Shown here piece by piece: positions 46,463 to 55,239 of a stretch of 64,000 nucleotides of DNA. The stretch is from positions 62,001 through 126,000 of the forward strand of contig JAPKZB010000015.1 of the NCBI GenBank assembly GCA_026393985.1, in the 5' to 3' direction. A model generated the notes under the pieces. That model saw only the letters and a list, made by a program, of their open reading frames with translations, searched no databases and had not been told where the DNA came from. The first letter of the stretch is position 1. Each line of letters begins with the position of its first letter. The DNA is from Acidobacteriota bacterium (GTDB lineage: Bacteria; Acidobacteriota; Terriglobia; Bryobacterales; Bryobacteraceae). Made by a program: the position numbers and the translations under genes.

Positions 46463-48061
46463 TTACCGGGCTGCTTCGAGCTGCAACTGGCGGGCGCGCG
46501 CGAACGCCTGCCGATTCTGATACTCAAACCAGAACTTGCTGCCGGCGGCCCAGAAGTAGCCGCCCGCAAAGAGCGACAGGAACGGGATGGCCAGGAAGTT
46601 ATACGTTTCCACCGAGTAGACCATCATCCATACGAAGTAGCAGCCGGCCATGGTTTCCACGTAAGGGAGCGTGCCGATCCTGCTTTTGTACTTGGCCTTG
46701 GCGGGAATTTTGCCCACGCCGTACTTGGGGGTGCGGGCAAAGGCGGTCTGGTAGCCGATTAGGGCTTCCATGACGGCCTTGGCATTGGAGAGCGTGAGTG
46801 CGACGCCGGCCATCATCAGCCACGGCAGATGCTGGATGGACCGTGTCCAGGCTTTGCCGTGCAGTTGGCGCTGGGCGACGAGGTAGAAGGCCGAGATGGA
46901 CCAGAAGCTGGCGATCATCAGCGGCAGATCGACGAACACCATCTGCATCCAGCCCATGTAGAAGCGGCAGATCATGACTGGCAGCATGAGGAGGCTCATG
47001 ACGACCATGAGCGGGTAGGCGATGTTGGGGGTGAGGTGGCAGATGGCTTCGAGCTTGATGCGCCAGGGCTGGTTGCTGTGGAGAATCATCGGCAGCAGCT
47101 TTTTGGCGCACTGAGTCAGGCCTTTGGACCAGCGGGTCTGCTGGACCTGGAAGCCGTGCATGTCGGTGGGCAGTTCGCTCGGGCACTCGACTTCGGGCAG
47201 GTAGACGAACTGCCAGCCTTTCAGTTGGGCGCGGTAGGACAGGTCGGAGTCTTCGGTGAGCGTGTCGTGCTGCCAGCCGCCGGCGTCTTCGATCATCTCT
47301 TTGCGGAGGAGGCCGGCCGTGCCGTTGAAGTTGAAGAAGAGGCCGCCGCCGGCGCGGGCAACGTGTTCGAGCACGAAGTGGCCGTCGAGCAGCATGGTCT
47401 GCACTTCGGTGAGCTTGTTGACGCTCTGGTTGAGATAGGTCCAGCGGGTCTGGACGACGCCGACCTTGGGGTCGGCAAAGTAGTGAATGGTGCGCCGCAG
47501 GAAGTCGGTGGGGACGACGAAGTCGGCGTCGAAGACCGCGACCACGATGCCGGTGGCCGTTTTGAGGCCTTCCTGCAGGGCGCCGGCCTTGAAGCCGTGG
47601 CGGTTGGTGCGGTGGTGGTATTCGATGGGGTGGCCGAGGGCGCGGTATTCGGCGACGAGGCGTTCGGTGAACGGGTGGGTTTCGTCAGTGGAGTCATCGA
47701 GGACCTGAATCTGCAGCTTGTCCTTCGGGTAGTCGATCTTGACGATGGTTTCAATGAGGCGTTCGACGACGAAGCGCTCATTATAAAGAGGCAGCTGGAT
47801 AGTCACGGGAGGGAGTTCGTCGAAGCGTTGGGGCGGGGTGGCGGGCAGGTTGCGGCGGTGTTTGAAGTAGCCACGGATCATTTCGTAGCGGTGCATGCCG
47901 TAAAAGCTCAGGACGAGCAGGATGGCGAAATAGGGGACGATGAGCAGGTAGTCGAACAGGGCCAGGGAGTGGACCCCGGCGAAGGTATCGTCCAACATAT
48001 CGCGCTTGATCTGTTCGAAAGCAGACTGGTTGGCTACGAAAAACGCTATGGTAGTGTGCAT
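46463..48061 (-). CDS. Membrane glycosyltransferase family 2 (cellulose-synthase-like)
   Basis: Up to 532 residues. It has a membrane helix near the N-terminus (LFDYLLIVPYFAILLVLSFYG), a GT2 domain with VTIQLPLYNERFVVERL, VLDDSTDETH, FDADFVVP, the acceptor TEDSDLSYRA and QQTRWSKGL (the D, D, TED, QxxRW set of processive synthases), then four C-terminal membrane segments. It is most like plant CslA-type mannan synthase relatives and bacterial polysaccharide synthases. Start uncertain: ATG 48061 overlaps the divergent gene's start, and ATG 47998 is the alternative. Confidence 0.9.
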   Translation of the reverse strand: MHTTIAFFVANQSAFEQIKRDMLDDTFAGVHSLALFDYLLIVPYFAILLVLSFYGMHRYEMIRGYFKHRRNLPATPPQRFDELPPVTIQLPLYNERFVVERLIETIVKIDYPKDKLQIQVLDDSTDETHPFTERLVAEYRALGHPIEYHHRTNRHGFKAGALQEGLKTATGIVVAVFDADFVVPTDFLRRTIHYFADPKVGVVQTRWTYLNQSVNKLTEVQTMLLDGHFVLEHVARAGGGLFFNFNGTAGLLRKEMIEDAGGWQHDTLTEDSDLSYRAQLKGWQFVYLPEVECPSELPTDMHGFQVQQTRWSKGLTQCAKKLLPMILHSNQPWRIKLEAICHLTPNIAYPLMVVMSLLMLPVMICRFYMGWMQMVFVDLPLMIASFWSISAFYLVAQRQLHGKAWTRSIQHLPWLMMAGVALTLSNAKAVMEALIGYQTAFARTPKYGVGKIPAKAKYKSRIGTLPYVETMAGCYFVWMMVYSVETYNFLAIPFLSLFAGGYFWAAGSKFWFEYQNRQAFARARQLQLEAAR

Positions 48062-49253
48062 GCGCGGGCTGCGGTGGGGCGGAACAGGATTAGGCGCCGG
48101 ATACCTGGCGCTTGTATGGGCGGCGCACAACCGCGACAACCCAACACCCGCCTTGATCCTCTACCTTGTGATTTCTCTAGTATATCTGATCCTGGTGAGC
48201 CGTCTGGGCGGTGCGGAGCGTCCGGGTTCGCTCCGGTTCGTTTTGGGTTTGGCGCTGCTGTTCCGGCTGGAGGCGTTCTGGATGGCGCCGGTCTTTACCG
48301 ACGACTTGTATCGCTACCGTTGGGAGGGGCGCCTGCAACTGGCGGGTGGCAACCCCTACCAGGAGCGCCCGGGCGATCCGCGGTGGAGCGGTCTGCGGGA
48401 CGAGACCTATCGGTTGGTCGACGGCAAGGACTTCAAGGCGGTCTATGGACCGCTGGTCGAGCATTTGGAGCGGGAGATGGCGCGGCTGTCGGAGGCACTG
48501 TGGATCCATAAGCTGCCGGCCGTGCTGGCCGATGGGGTGCTGCTGCTGCTGCTGGCGCGGTGGCATGGGCCGCGGGCGGCGCTGCTGTATGGCTGGTGCC
48601 CGCTGGGGGTGGTGGAGTTTGCGGGCATGGGGCACAACGATGCGCTGCTGATTCTGGCGCTGGCGCTGGCGATGCGCTACCGTTCGGCGGTGGCGTTGGG
48701 GTTGGCGATTGCGGTGAAGTGGTGGCCGGCCCTGCTGCTGCCCGCGTTTGTGCGGACGGACCGGCGGACGGCGTGGGCGGTACTGGTGCCGGTCGTCTTA
48801 TTTTTGCCCTACGCGAGCGATATTCGGGAGAACGCCGATTTTGCGAGCGGCTTTCTGGGTGGCTGGTCGAACAATCCGAGTCTGTTCTGGTTGATCGAGA
48901 TTGTTTCGCCTAGCCGGGCGGCGGCCAAGTACCTGGTGCTGGGTTTGCTCGGGGTGGTGGCGCTGTGGCCGCAGCGGCTGGAGCGGTCGATTTTGACGAC
49001 AACGCTGGCGATTCTGCTGCTATCGGCCAATGTGCATCCCTGGTACCTGACGTGGCTGCTGCCGCATTGGGCGGTGTTGGCGGCGCCGCCGGTGGCGGTC
49101 TGGATGGCGCTGACGCCCTTGCAGTATTGGGCGTTGGGGGAATGGCGGACGGAGGGGAGGTGGGTGGAGCGGGGGCCTTGGAACGTGGTGGTTTACGGTA
49201 CGTCCGGGGTGGTTTTATGGCTTTGGTGGCAGCGGCGTCGTCGTTTACAATAA
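48060..49253 (+). CDS. Polytopic GT-C-type glycosyltransferase
   Basis: About 397 residues with ten or so membrane segments. The first outer loop has TDDLYRYRWEGRLQLAGGNPYQ, the acidic DD motif of polyprenyl-phosphate-sugar-using GT-C enzymes (ALG3/PIG-M-like mannosyltransferases). Later motifs are YGWCPLGVVEFAGMGHNDALL, VKWWPALLLPAF and ANVHPWYLTWLLP. It is divergent from the GT2 gene, and both could build the same envelope glycan. Start could also be at 48048 or 48006. Donor and acceptor unknown. Confidence 0.8.
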   Translation: MRGLRWGGTGLGAGYLALVWAAHNRDNPTPALILYLVISLVYLILVSRLGGAERPGSLRFVLGLALLFRLEAFWMAPVFTDDLYRYRWEGRLQLAGGNPYQERPGDPRWSGLRDETYRLVDGKDFKAVYGPLVEHLEREMARLSEALWIHKLPAVLADGVLLLLLARWHGPRAALLYGWCPLGVVEFAGMGHNDALLILALALAMRYRSAVALGLAIAVKWWPALLLPAFVRTDRRTAWAVLVPVVLFLPYASDIRENADFASGFLGGWSNNPSLFWLIEIVSPSRAAAKYLVLGLLGVVALWPQRLERSILTTTLAILLLSANVHPWYLTWLLPHWAVLAAPPVAVWMALTPLQYWALGEWRTEGRWVERGPWNVVVYGTSGVVLWLWWQRRRRLQ

Positions 49254-49273
49254 GGCACTGGAGCGGTAGCGAA

Positions 49274-49711
49274 TTGCAGGAGCAGATCAGGGCGGTCGGG
49301 AAACTTTTTATTGGTTTCGGTGTGGTGGGGGCGGTGGGCTCGCTGGTTGTCCTGGTGGCATTTGGCGGTATGCCGGGTTTACTGGCGTTTGACGCCAATG
49401 CGCGGCACAACGATCTGACGACCATTCCGTTCGAACGGCTGGCGGCGGCGGTCTACGTCAGCTTCAGTCTGCTGCTGGCGATTCCGCTGGTGTTGGTGGG
49501 CCGGGGGATTCTGCGCTGGGAGCCGTGGGCGCACACGGGGGGGATTCTCGCGGGGGCGGCGTCTATTCTGTTGTTCCCGGTGGGGACGGCGATTGGGCTT
49601 TACGCTTTGGGGGTGATGCTGCTGCCGGAGACGGAGCCGTTGTTTCTGAACCCGCCGGCGCCTCTTAAGCGACCGGAGCCCAGAAGAAACGCGCCAACAA
49701 AACTGCCGTGA
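49274..49711 (+). CDS. Small membrane protein, unknown function
   Basis: About 145 residues from TTG 49274 (LQEQIRAVGKLFIG), which follows GGAG by about ten bases; an ATG at 49217 overlapping the upstream gene is also in frame. Three membrane helices are seen: FIGFGVVGAVGSLVVLVAF, AVYVSFSLLLAIPLVLVGRG and GGILAGAASILLFPVGTAIGLYALGVMLL, then a Pro/Arg-rich tail. The layout resembles small uncharacterised membrane proteins often beside glycosyltransferases. Convergent overlap of 47 bases with the permease gene. Confidence 0.6.
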   Translation: MQEQIRAVGKLFIGFGVVGAVGSLVVLVAFGGMPGLLAFDANARHNDLTTIPFERLAAAVYVSFSLLLAIPLVLVGRGILRWEPWAHTGGILAGAASILLFPVGTAIGLYALGVMLLPETEPLFLNPPAPLKRPEPRRNAPTKLP

Positions 49712-50963
49712 GTCTGTAGAGGAACGGGCTGACCTCCCGGGCGCGTCCGGCGGCGATGGTGAGCAGGGTGTGGGCGATGAGTCCGAAGGCGAGCCCGGTG
49801 GCGATGCTGAAGGTGAGGGGAATGGCGGCCAGGGTGAGGAAGGCGGGGATGGCGGTGGCGAGGTTATCCCAGTCGACTTCGGCGGCGTGGGTCATCAGCA
49901 GAGCGCCCACCAGGATGAGAGCCGGCGCCGTGGCGTACGGCGGGACCGTCCCGAGCCAGGGTGCGAGGAAAAAAGATGCGAGAAAGAGCAGTCCGGCGAC
50001 GATGGCCGCCACGCCGCTGCGGCCCCCGGCGGCGACCCCGGAGGCGCTTTCAATGTAGCTGACGACGGTGGAGGTGCCGAGCAGGGCGCCGCCCATGGTG
50101 GCGAGCGAGTCGGTGAACAGGATGCGATCGACGCGGGGAATGCGGCCGGCGGGGTCGACCAGTCTGGCGCGCTTGGAGACGGCGAGCAGGGTGCCGAGGT
50201 TGTCAAACAGGTCGACGAACAGAAAGGCGAAGATGATTTCGAAGAGGCCGAGGCGGAGCGCGCCGGCGATATCGAGATGGCCGGCGGTGGCGGTGATGGC
50301 GGTGAAGGACGCCTCCGGCCCCGGGCGGCCGCTCCAACCGGCGAGCAGCGCGGTGGCGAGCAGGCCGACGAGCGTGGCGCCGGGGACGCGTCGGACGAGA
50401 AGGACCGCCGTCAGCAGCAGGCCGCCGAGGGCGGTTGCCGGTCCGGGGGCGGTGAGTTGGCCCAGGGCCAGCATCGTAGCCGGATGCGCGACGATGATGC
50501 CGGCGTTTTTGAGGCCGATGAAGGCCAGGAACAGCCCGATGCCGGCGGCGACGGCGGCGTAGAGCGAAGGGGGGACGGCTTCGACCAGGCGCCGGCGGAG
50601 GCCGGTGAGGGTGAGCAGCAGGAAGGCAGCGCCCGACAGGAAGACCGCGCCGAGGGCGGTGGGCCAAGGCACGCCCATGCCCTGGACCACGGCGTAGGTG
50701 AAGTAAGCATTCAAGCCCATGCCGGGCGCCATGGCGAGCGGATAGCGGGCGACGGCACCCATGAGAATACTGGCCAGGCCGGCGGCCAGGCAGGTGGCCG
50801 CCGTGACCGCGGCCGCGGGCATACCGGCGGCGGCCAGCACGGAAGGGTTGACGAAAATGATGTAGGCCATTGTCAGGAACGTGGTGCACCCGGCCAGGAT
50901 CTCCGTGCGCCAGTTGGTTCCCAACCCGGCAAAGTCAAAATACTCCGCCAAACGCTTCCGCAT
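49665..50963 (-). CDS. Purine permease, NCS2 family (AzgA/PbuG-type)
   Basis: A 432-residue membrane carrier with about 13 helices. The family marks are FDFAGLGTNWRTEILAGCTTFLTMAYIIFVNP at the start, YPLAMAPGMGLNAYFTYAVV near residue 76, and FLFVDLFDNLGTLLAVSKRA near 240, and LLGTSTVVSYIESASGVAAGGRSG with the substrate-binding Glu. This subgroup takes up adenine, guanine or hypoxanthine with protons. It lies 14 bases downstream of the S46 peptidase start side? no: it begins 14 bases before the peptidase stop on the other end, i.e. its start codon faces the peptidase's 3' end, so the two may be co-transcribed. Confidence 0.93.
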   Translation of the reverse strand: MRKRLAEYFDFAGLGTNWRTEILAGCTTFLTMAYIIFVNPSVLAAAGMPAAAVTAATCLAAGLASILMGAVARYPLAMAPGMGLNAYFTYAVVQGMGVPWPTALGAVFLSGAAFLLLTLTGLRRRLVEAVPPSLYAAVAAGIGLFLAFIGLKNAGIIVAHPATMLALGQLTAPGPATALGGLLLTAVLLVRRVPGATLVGLLATALLAGWSGRPGPEASFTAITATAGHLDIAGALRLGLFEIIFAFLFVDLFDNLGTLLAVSKRARLVDPAGRIPRVDRILFTDSLATMGGALLGTSTVVSYIESASGVAAGGRSGVAAIVAGLLFLASFFLAPWLGTVPPYATAPALILVGALLMTHAAEVDWDNLATAIPAFLTLAAIPLTFSIATGLAFGLIAHTLLTIAAGRAREVSPFLYRLTAVLLARFFWAPVA

Positions 50964-50977
50964 AGGGGGCAGAGAGG

Positions 50978-53014
50978 CTAGAAGCCCAGCTCCTTTAATA
51001 CCGAGCCGGCGCCGTAGACCTTGCCGAGCGCTTCGATGATGCCCTGGCTGGCGACATGGACCGAGCGTTCCCGCGTGTCGCGGTAGAGGTACTGATTGGG
51101 CAGGCCTTCGATGTTGCCGTCAAAGAGAATGCCGACAATCTCGCCTTTGGCGTTCACCGTGGGGCTGCCGGAGTTGCCGCCGTGGGTGTCGGCCGTCGAG
51201 ACAAAGTTGTAGGGCGTCTTCAGCTTCAGGGCCGCCTTGGCCCGGAGCCAGGAGGGAGGCAGGGCAAAGGGTTCGACGCCGGAGGCGCGGTCGTAGAGTC
51301 CGGCGAAGTTGGTGGCCCACGGGACAGGGCGGCCGGCGGCGTTGGTATAGCCTTTTACGGCGGCGTAGGTGAGGCGGAGGGTGAAGGTGGCGTCCGGATA
51401 CTCGTTTTCGCCGTAGATGGCAAAGCGGGCCAGGGCGATGCGCGAGGCGCTTGCAACCGTGACGGATTCGACGCGGTCTTCGTAGCGCTTGCGAAGTTCG
51501 CGGGCCTTGGGTTCGAGGGCTTGGGCGACCTGCATCATCGGATCGTCGAAGGCCGCCGGGGACTTGCGGACGGCGACGAGGGCGAGGCGGGAGCGGCTGA
51601 CATAGTCCGCGGCCGCGGCGGCCGGGGAGCGGCCGGCGAGAATGCTGGCGACGAAGGGTTCGGCGGGGCCGAAGGTGGCGACGAGATTTTCAAAAAAGTT
51701 CGTGAGGGTGAGCGTTTCGAGCGCGGGGTAGATGGGGGCGGGGGAGTAGAGCGCCTGCTCCTGGGCCGGGAGATTGGCGTCGTTCCATTCGCGGAGGCGT
51801 TCGCCGTTGGGCTTGGCCTTTTCGGCCCGGTAGCGAAGGAGGGCCTTGGCGATGGCGAAGAGTTCGGAGCCGGAGCCGGGGGCGCGTTCAAGGAAGGTGT
51901 AGGGCCGGTAGAACTCCTTATACTCGGCGTAGGCGGCGGCGATCTCGTCCCAGGTTTTGCCGAAGCGGGCCTGTTTGGCCGGGTCGTCGGCGATGGCTTT
52001 GCGAAGGCGGCTCTCCTGCTCCTGTTTGAGGCGCATGAGGTCGTCCTGGCGCAGACCGGCGAGGAAGCCGGTGCGGGCTTTGACGCTGTTCTGCAGGGAG
52101 GCGAGCAGGTCGCGGGCGATGCGCTTGTTTTCCGCGTCGGTCTGGCCGAAGGCGAGGAGCTTTTGGATTAGGCGGCCGTTGGCATCGAGCGACAAGGGCA
52201 TGACGACGTCGTGTTGGAACTGGAGTTCGGCCATGGTGGCGAGGCGTTCGGTGCGGCCGGGGTGGCCGGATACGAAGATGAGCTCTTTGTCCCGGGCGCC
52301 GGTTTTCGACCACGGCAGATAGTGCTTCACCTGGGCCGGTTTGCCGTTTTCGTAGGCCCGGAAGAGTGCGAAATCGAGGCAGTAGCGGGGGTAGGTGAAG
52401 TTGTCGGGGTCGCCGCCGAAGGCCGCGATGGACTCTTCGGGGGCGAAGACGAGGCGGACATCGGTGTACTTTTTGTAATGATAGAGGTCGTACTGGCCGC
52501 CGGAGTAGAGGGTGACGACGTCGCAGCGGTTGCCGGTGGCGGCGGCGCACTGTTTTTCGAGGGCGGCGGCGTTTGAGCGGCGGATGCGGGCGGCTTCGGC
52601 GGGGGCGGTGGCGTCGGTGGTGCCGGCCTTGATCTGGTCCGTGACGGTTTCGATCTTCTGCAGGACATTGACTTCGAGGCTGGGGCAGGTTTTTTCGTTG
52701 GGGAGGGGACCGGCGACGAAGCCGTTTTTCATGTAATCGTTTTCTTTCGAAGAGACCTGGTAGATGCAGTCGGCGCCGACGTGGTGGTTGGTGAACAGCA
52801 GGCCGTTCGGGGAGACGAACGAGCCGGAGCCGCCGCTATTGAAGCGAACCGAGGAGAGTTGGAGCGTAGAGAGAAACTGGTCGGTGACGGTGAAGCCGAA
52901 CTTCTTTTTCACCTCCTCGCGGGGGAACTTGTTGAAGAGCCACATGCCTTCCTCGGCGAGGCCCGGTAGGGCGGCGAGGAGGAGGAATAAGGGGAGAAAC
53001 AGGAGTCGGCGCAT
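50978..53014 (-). CDS. Exported S46 family dipeptidyl-peptidase (DPP7/DPP11-like)
   Basis: A 678-residue exported serine peptidase releasing dipeptides from peptide N-termini. ATG 53014 gives MRRLLFLPLFLLLAALPGLAEEG; another ATG is at 53023. The catalytic triad is visible: His in GLLFTNHHVGADC, Asp in FGGDPDNFTYPRY and Ser in STADTHGGNSGSP near the C-terminus. Insert-domain helices lie between. Lengths match DPP7/DPP11 (about 700-720). It leads to the purine permease 14 bases after its stop. A plausible nutrient-scavenging enzyme of the periplasm. Confidence 0.94.
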   Translation of the reverse strand: MRRLLFLPLFLLLAALPGLAEEGMWLFNKFPREEVKKKFGFTVTDQFLSTLQLSSVRFNSGGSGSFVSPNGLLFTNHHVGADCIYQVSSKENDYMKNGFVAGPLPNEKTCPSLEVNVLQKIETVTDQIKAGTTDATAPAEAARIRRSNAAALEKQCAAATGNRCDVVTLYSGGQYDLYHYKKYTDVRLVFAPEESIAAFGGDPDNFTYPRYCLDFALFRAYENGKPAQVKHYLPWSKTGARDKELIFVSGHPGRTERLATMAELQFQHDVVMPLSLDANGRLIQKLLAFGQTDAENKRIARDLLASLQNSVKARTGFLAGLRQDDLMRLKQEQESRLRKAIADDPAKQARFGKTWDEIAAAYAEYKEFYRPYTFLERAPGSGSELFAIAKALLRYRAEKAKPNGERLREWNDANLPAQEQALYSPAPIYPALETLTLTNFFENLVATFGPAEPFVASILAGRSPAAAAADYVSRSRLALVAVRKSPAAFDDPMMQVAQALEPKARELRKRYEDRVESVTVASASRIALARFAIYGENEYPDATFTLRLTYAAVKGYTNAAGRPVPWATNFAGLYDRASGVEPFALPPSWLRAKAALKLKTPYNFVSTADTHGGNSGSPTVNAKGEIVGILFDGNIEGLPNQYLYRDTRERSVHVASQGIIEALGKVYGAGSVLKELGF

Positions 53015-53148
53015 TGCCCTCATTCTCGCATACGCGGATTTCAAAAAATGTAAATGGCTCACCCAAAAGGACTTATTGTATAAATTGGCAGATTCCGAGT
53101 GTACAGGTAGGGTGTGAGTGTGGGATACTCAGAAATCGGCTTACGGCA

Positions 53149-54507
53149 ATGAATCAAGTGGACGAGGCGATTGCCCGTTATCACAGCATCCTCGAGACAG
53201 AACCTTTCCGCGATTTGAACTGGGTGGAGCGCTTTCATGGGGCTCTGCGGACACGGAAACTGGAGCTGGGCAACCGCCCGATATCCCCATTTCTTCGGCC
53301 GCACCTGGTGACCCGGGAGCAGTATGACGGGTTAGTCAAGGGTGGGCAACTGCTGGCAGCGGCGGTAGAGCAACTGCGGAAAATGGCGATGGAAAATCCC
53401 GCACTGTTGACGCGGATGGACCTGTTGCCGGCCGAGCGGATGTTAGCTTCGGTGAACCCTGGTTACAAACATTTTGCGGTGACGGGCTTGTTGGATACGG
53501 CGTTGGCGAATGGCCACGTGCGCTTTTCCGACTATAGCGCCGAGACGCCGGTGGGAGTACTCTACTCTGAAGTGCTGGCTGATGAGTTGTACGAAACCGG
53601 GCCGCTGAAGGAGTTCCGCAAGGTAACGAAGATAGCGAAGCTGGGCGGGGTGAAGTACCTGCAGTCGGCGCTGTTGAAGGCGTACAAGGAATACGGCGGC
53701 AAGAACTCCCCGCAGGTGGCGATCCTGGATATGCGCCATCCTTTTGAGACGCTCCAATCGCGCGAGTATCATCTGCTGGCGGAGAACTTCAGCGCCCACG
53801 GCTTGCCGACGATTACCGCTTCGCCGGAACAGTTGGAGTATAAGAACGGGATTCTGCGGAAGGGCGAGTTCGTCATCGACATTGTTTACCGCCGCATGAA
53901 GACGCGCGACTTTGTGGTGCACTTTGACCCGAATCATCATCCGCTGGTGCGAGCGTACCGGGACGGCAAGGTTTGCGTGGTGAATAGCTTCCGCTCCGAT
54001 ATGGCGCAGAAGAAGGCCCTTTTCGACCTGTTGTCGGATGAGTCGGTGTTGGCGCATTTTCCGGCGGCGGACCGGGTGGCGATTCGGAAGCTGATTCCGA
54101 CGACGCGCGTAGTGAGCGAGCGGATGGTGGCTTGGGACGGAACGGAAGAGGTGGATCTGCCGCAGTTTATCGCCGCGAACCGGGTCCGGTTGGCGCTGCG
54201 CCCGAACGACGATACCGAAGAGCGGCAGACGTTCATCGGCGAAGAGATGGACCAGGCGGGTTGGGAACGCGCGTTGCGGTCGGCGCTGCGGAGCCCTTAC
54301 GTGGTGCAGGAAAACGTAAAGGCGCCGACGGCGAAATTCCCGGTGTATAGCTACGGGTCGATGGATTTGAAAGAGATGCGGGTGGAGGTGCACCCGCATG
54401 TGTATCTCGGCAAAGTGCAGAGCGCTTCGAGTTGGTTGACGCCGGCGGCGGGGACCTTCTCGACAGTGACCGGGATTACGCCGACTTACTTACTGGAAAC
54501 GAAGTAA
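53149..54507 (+). CDS. Circularly permuted ATP-grasp-like protein
   Basis: A 452-residue cytoplasmic protein that resembles the circularly permuted ATP-grasp family linked to peptide-like bond formation. Typical parts: IDIVYRRMKTRDFVVHF, HHPLVRAYRDGKVCVVNSF, AQKKALFDLLSDES, then VDLPQFIAANRVRLALRPNDD and PYVVQENVKAP as probable nucleotide-binding strands, and AGTFSTVTGITPTYLLE at the end. ATG 53149 (MNQVDEAIARYHSILE) is preferred to upstream starts, which lie in AT-rich promoter-like sequence. No partner of the usual alpha-E/transglutaminase cluster is beside it. Reaction unknown. Confidence 0.7.
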   Translation: MNQVDEAIARYHSILETEPFRDLNWVERFHGALRTRKLELGNRPISPFLRPHLVTREQYDGLVKGGQLLAAAVEQLRKMAMENPALLTRMDLLPAERMLASVNPGYKHFAVTGLLDTALANGHVRFSDYSAETPVGVLYSEVLADELYETGPLKEFRKVTKIAKLGGVKYLQSALLKAYKEYGGKNSPQVAILDMRHPFETLQSREYHLLAENFSAHGLPTITASPEQLEYKNGILRKGEFVIDIVYRRMKTRDFVVHFDPNHHPLVRAYRDGKVCVVNSFRSDMAQKKALFDLLSDESVLAHFPAADRVAIRKLIPTTRVVSERMVAWDGTEEVDLPQFIAANRVRLALRPNDDTEERQTFIGEEMDQAGWERALRSALRSPYVVQENVKAPTAKFPVYSYGSMDLKEMRVEVHPHVYLGKVQSASSWLTPAAGTFSTVTGITPTYLLETK

Positions 54508-54748
54508 GCCGTTCGATCCGGGCTGCGTGGCGTTCGCCGTGGCGGAGGATCAGCAGGCCCGCGTCGCCGAAGTTGGGGCGGGGGAACCAGGCGTAGGGCG
54601 AGGTAAGCTTCAGCCGGCGCCAGCATGAGCCTTCGGCCTGGTGGAGAAGGCGGCGGAGTTTGGCGTGGGTGGCCAGGACGGCGGCTAGCGTATCGGGACG
54701 CGGTTGGGCGGCGAGGGGGAGCGATTGGAGTTGGGTCTGGGTGGTCAT
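54476..54748 (-). CDS. Short DinB-like C-terminal fragment protein
   Basis: A 90-residue ORF whose ATG overlaps the TGA of the TetR gene (ATGA). PRPNFGDAGLLILRHGERHAARIERL resembles the last helix, with His residues, of DinB-like four-helix metal proteins, and SCWRRLKLTSPYAWFP the loop before it. The first half of such a protein is missing, so it is either a truncated remnant or a small stand-alone protein. It overlaps the convergent ATP-grasp gene by 32 bases. Confidence 0.5.
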   Translation of the reverse strand: MTTQTQLQSLPLAAQPRPDTLAAVLATHAKLRRLLHQAEGSCWRRLKLTSPYAWFPRPNFGDAGLLILRHGERHAARIERLTSFPVSKSA

Positions 54749-55210
54749 AAGGGGCGCGTCCAGCGGGTGGCGATCGCTTCACCAACCTCGTCGAGGGGGA
54801 GATCGGGCTGATAGAGGGCGAAGTGCTCGCAGAGGCCGTCGATTTGGGCGAAGAGGGCGTAGGCTTCGGGGGCGGACGGCGTAAAAGAGCCGCCAGAAGG
54901 GCAGATGTTGGCGGACGATGGCGGCGGCACCGCGGATCAACGCCGGGAGGCCCTGGGCGGGGTCGGCGGCGGCGAGGGCCAAGGAGGCCTGGACATCGGC
55001 GGGGCCGCGTTCGAACAGGGCGAGGAGGAGCGCGTCTTGGCTGGGGAAATGGGAGTACAGGAGGCCGGTGGCGAGGCTGGCTTCGACGGCGATGGCTTTG
55101 ACGGAGGTTCCGGCGAAGCCGTCGCGGGCGAACAGGAGCAGGGCGGCGTCGAGGAGGCGGGAGCGGGTGGCGGAGCGGAGGAGTTGATTCTGGGCGGGGG
55201 TGCGGGGCAC
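54745..55210 (-). pseudogene. TetR-family regulator broken by one extra base
   Basis: GTG 55210 starts VPRTPAQNQLLRSATRSRLLDAALLLFARDGFAGTSVKAIAVEAS, a clear TetR DNA-binding domain, followed by TGLLYSHFPSQDALLLALFE. After LPFWRLFYAVRP the frame is lost at a run of five Cs (plus-strand Gs 54868-54872). With one C fewer the text continues EAYALFAQIDGLCEHFALYQPDLPLDEVGEAIATRWTRPL and stops at the TGA overlapping the next ATG. The repaired protein would be 154 residues, short for TetR (about 190). Either a real frameshift or a homopolymer sequencing error. Confidence 0.8.
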
Positions 55211-55214
55211 CTTC

Positions 55215-55238
55215 GAATGATAGACTGAACGATAATTC
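55215..55238. promoter_or_regulatory. Candidate TetR operator palindrome
   Basis: A 24-base imperfect palindrome starts GAATGATAG and ends ACGATAATTC, with seven of the nine outer base pairs matching (GAATnATnG / CnATnATTC). It lies five bases upstream of the TetR GTG start, where an autoregulatory operator would be expected. Confidence 0.45.
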
Positions 55239-55239
55239 A

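Noticed and set aside
51056-52171. A 371-codon open frame on the plus strand
   Set aside because: Antisense to the S46 peptidase with its visible catalytic triad.
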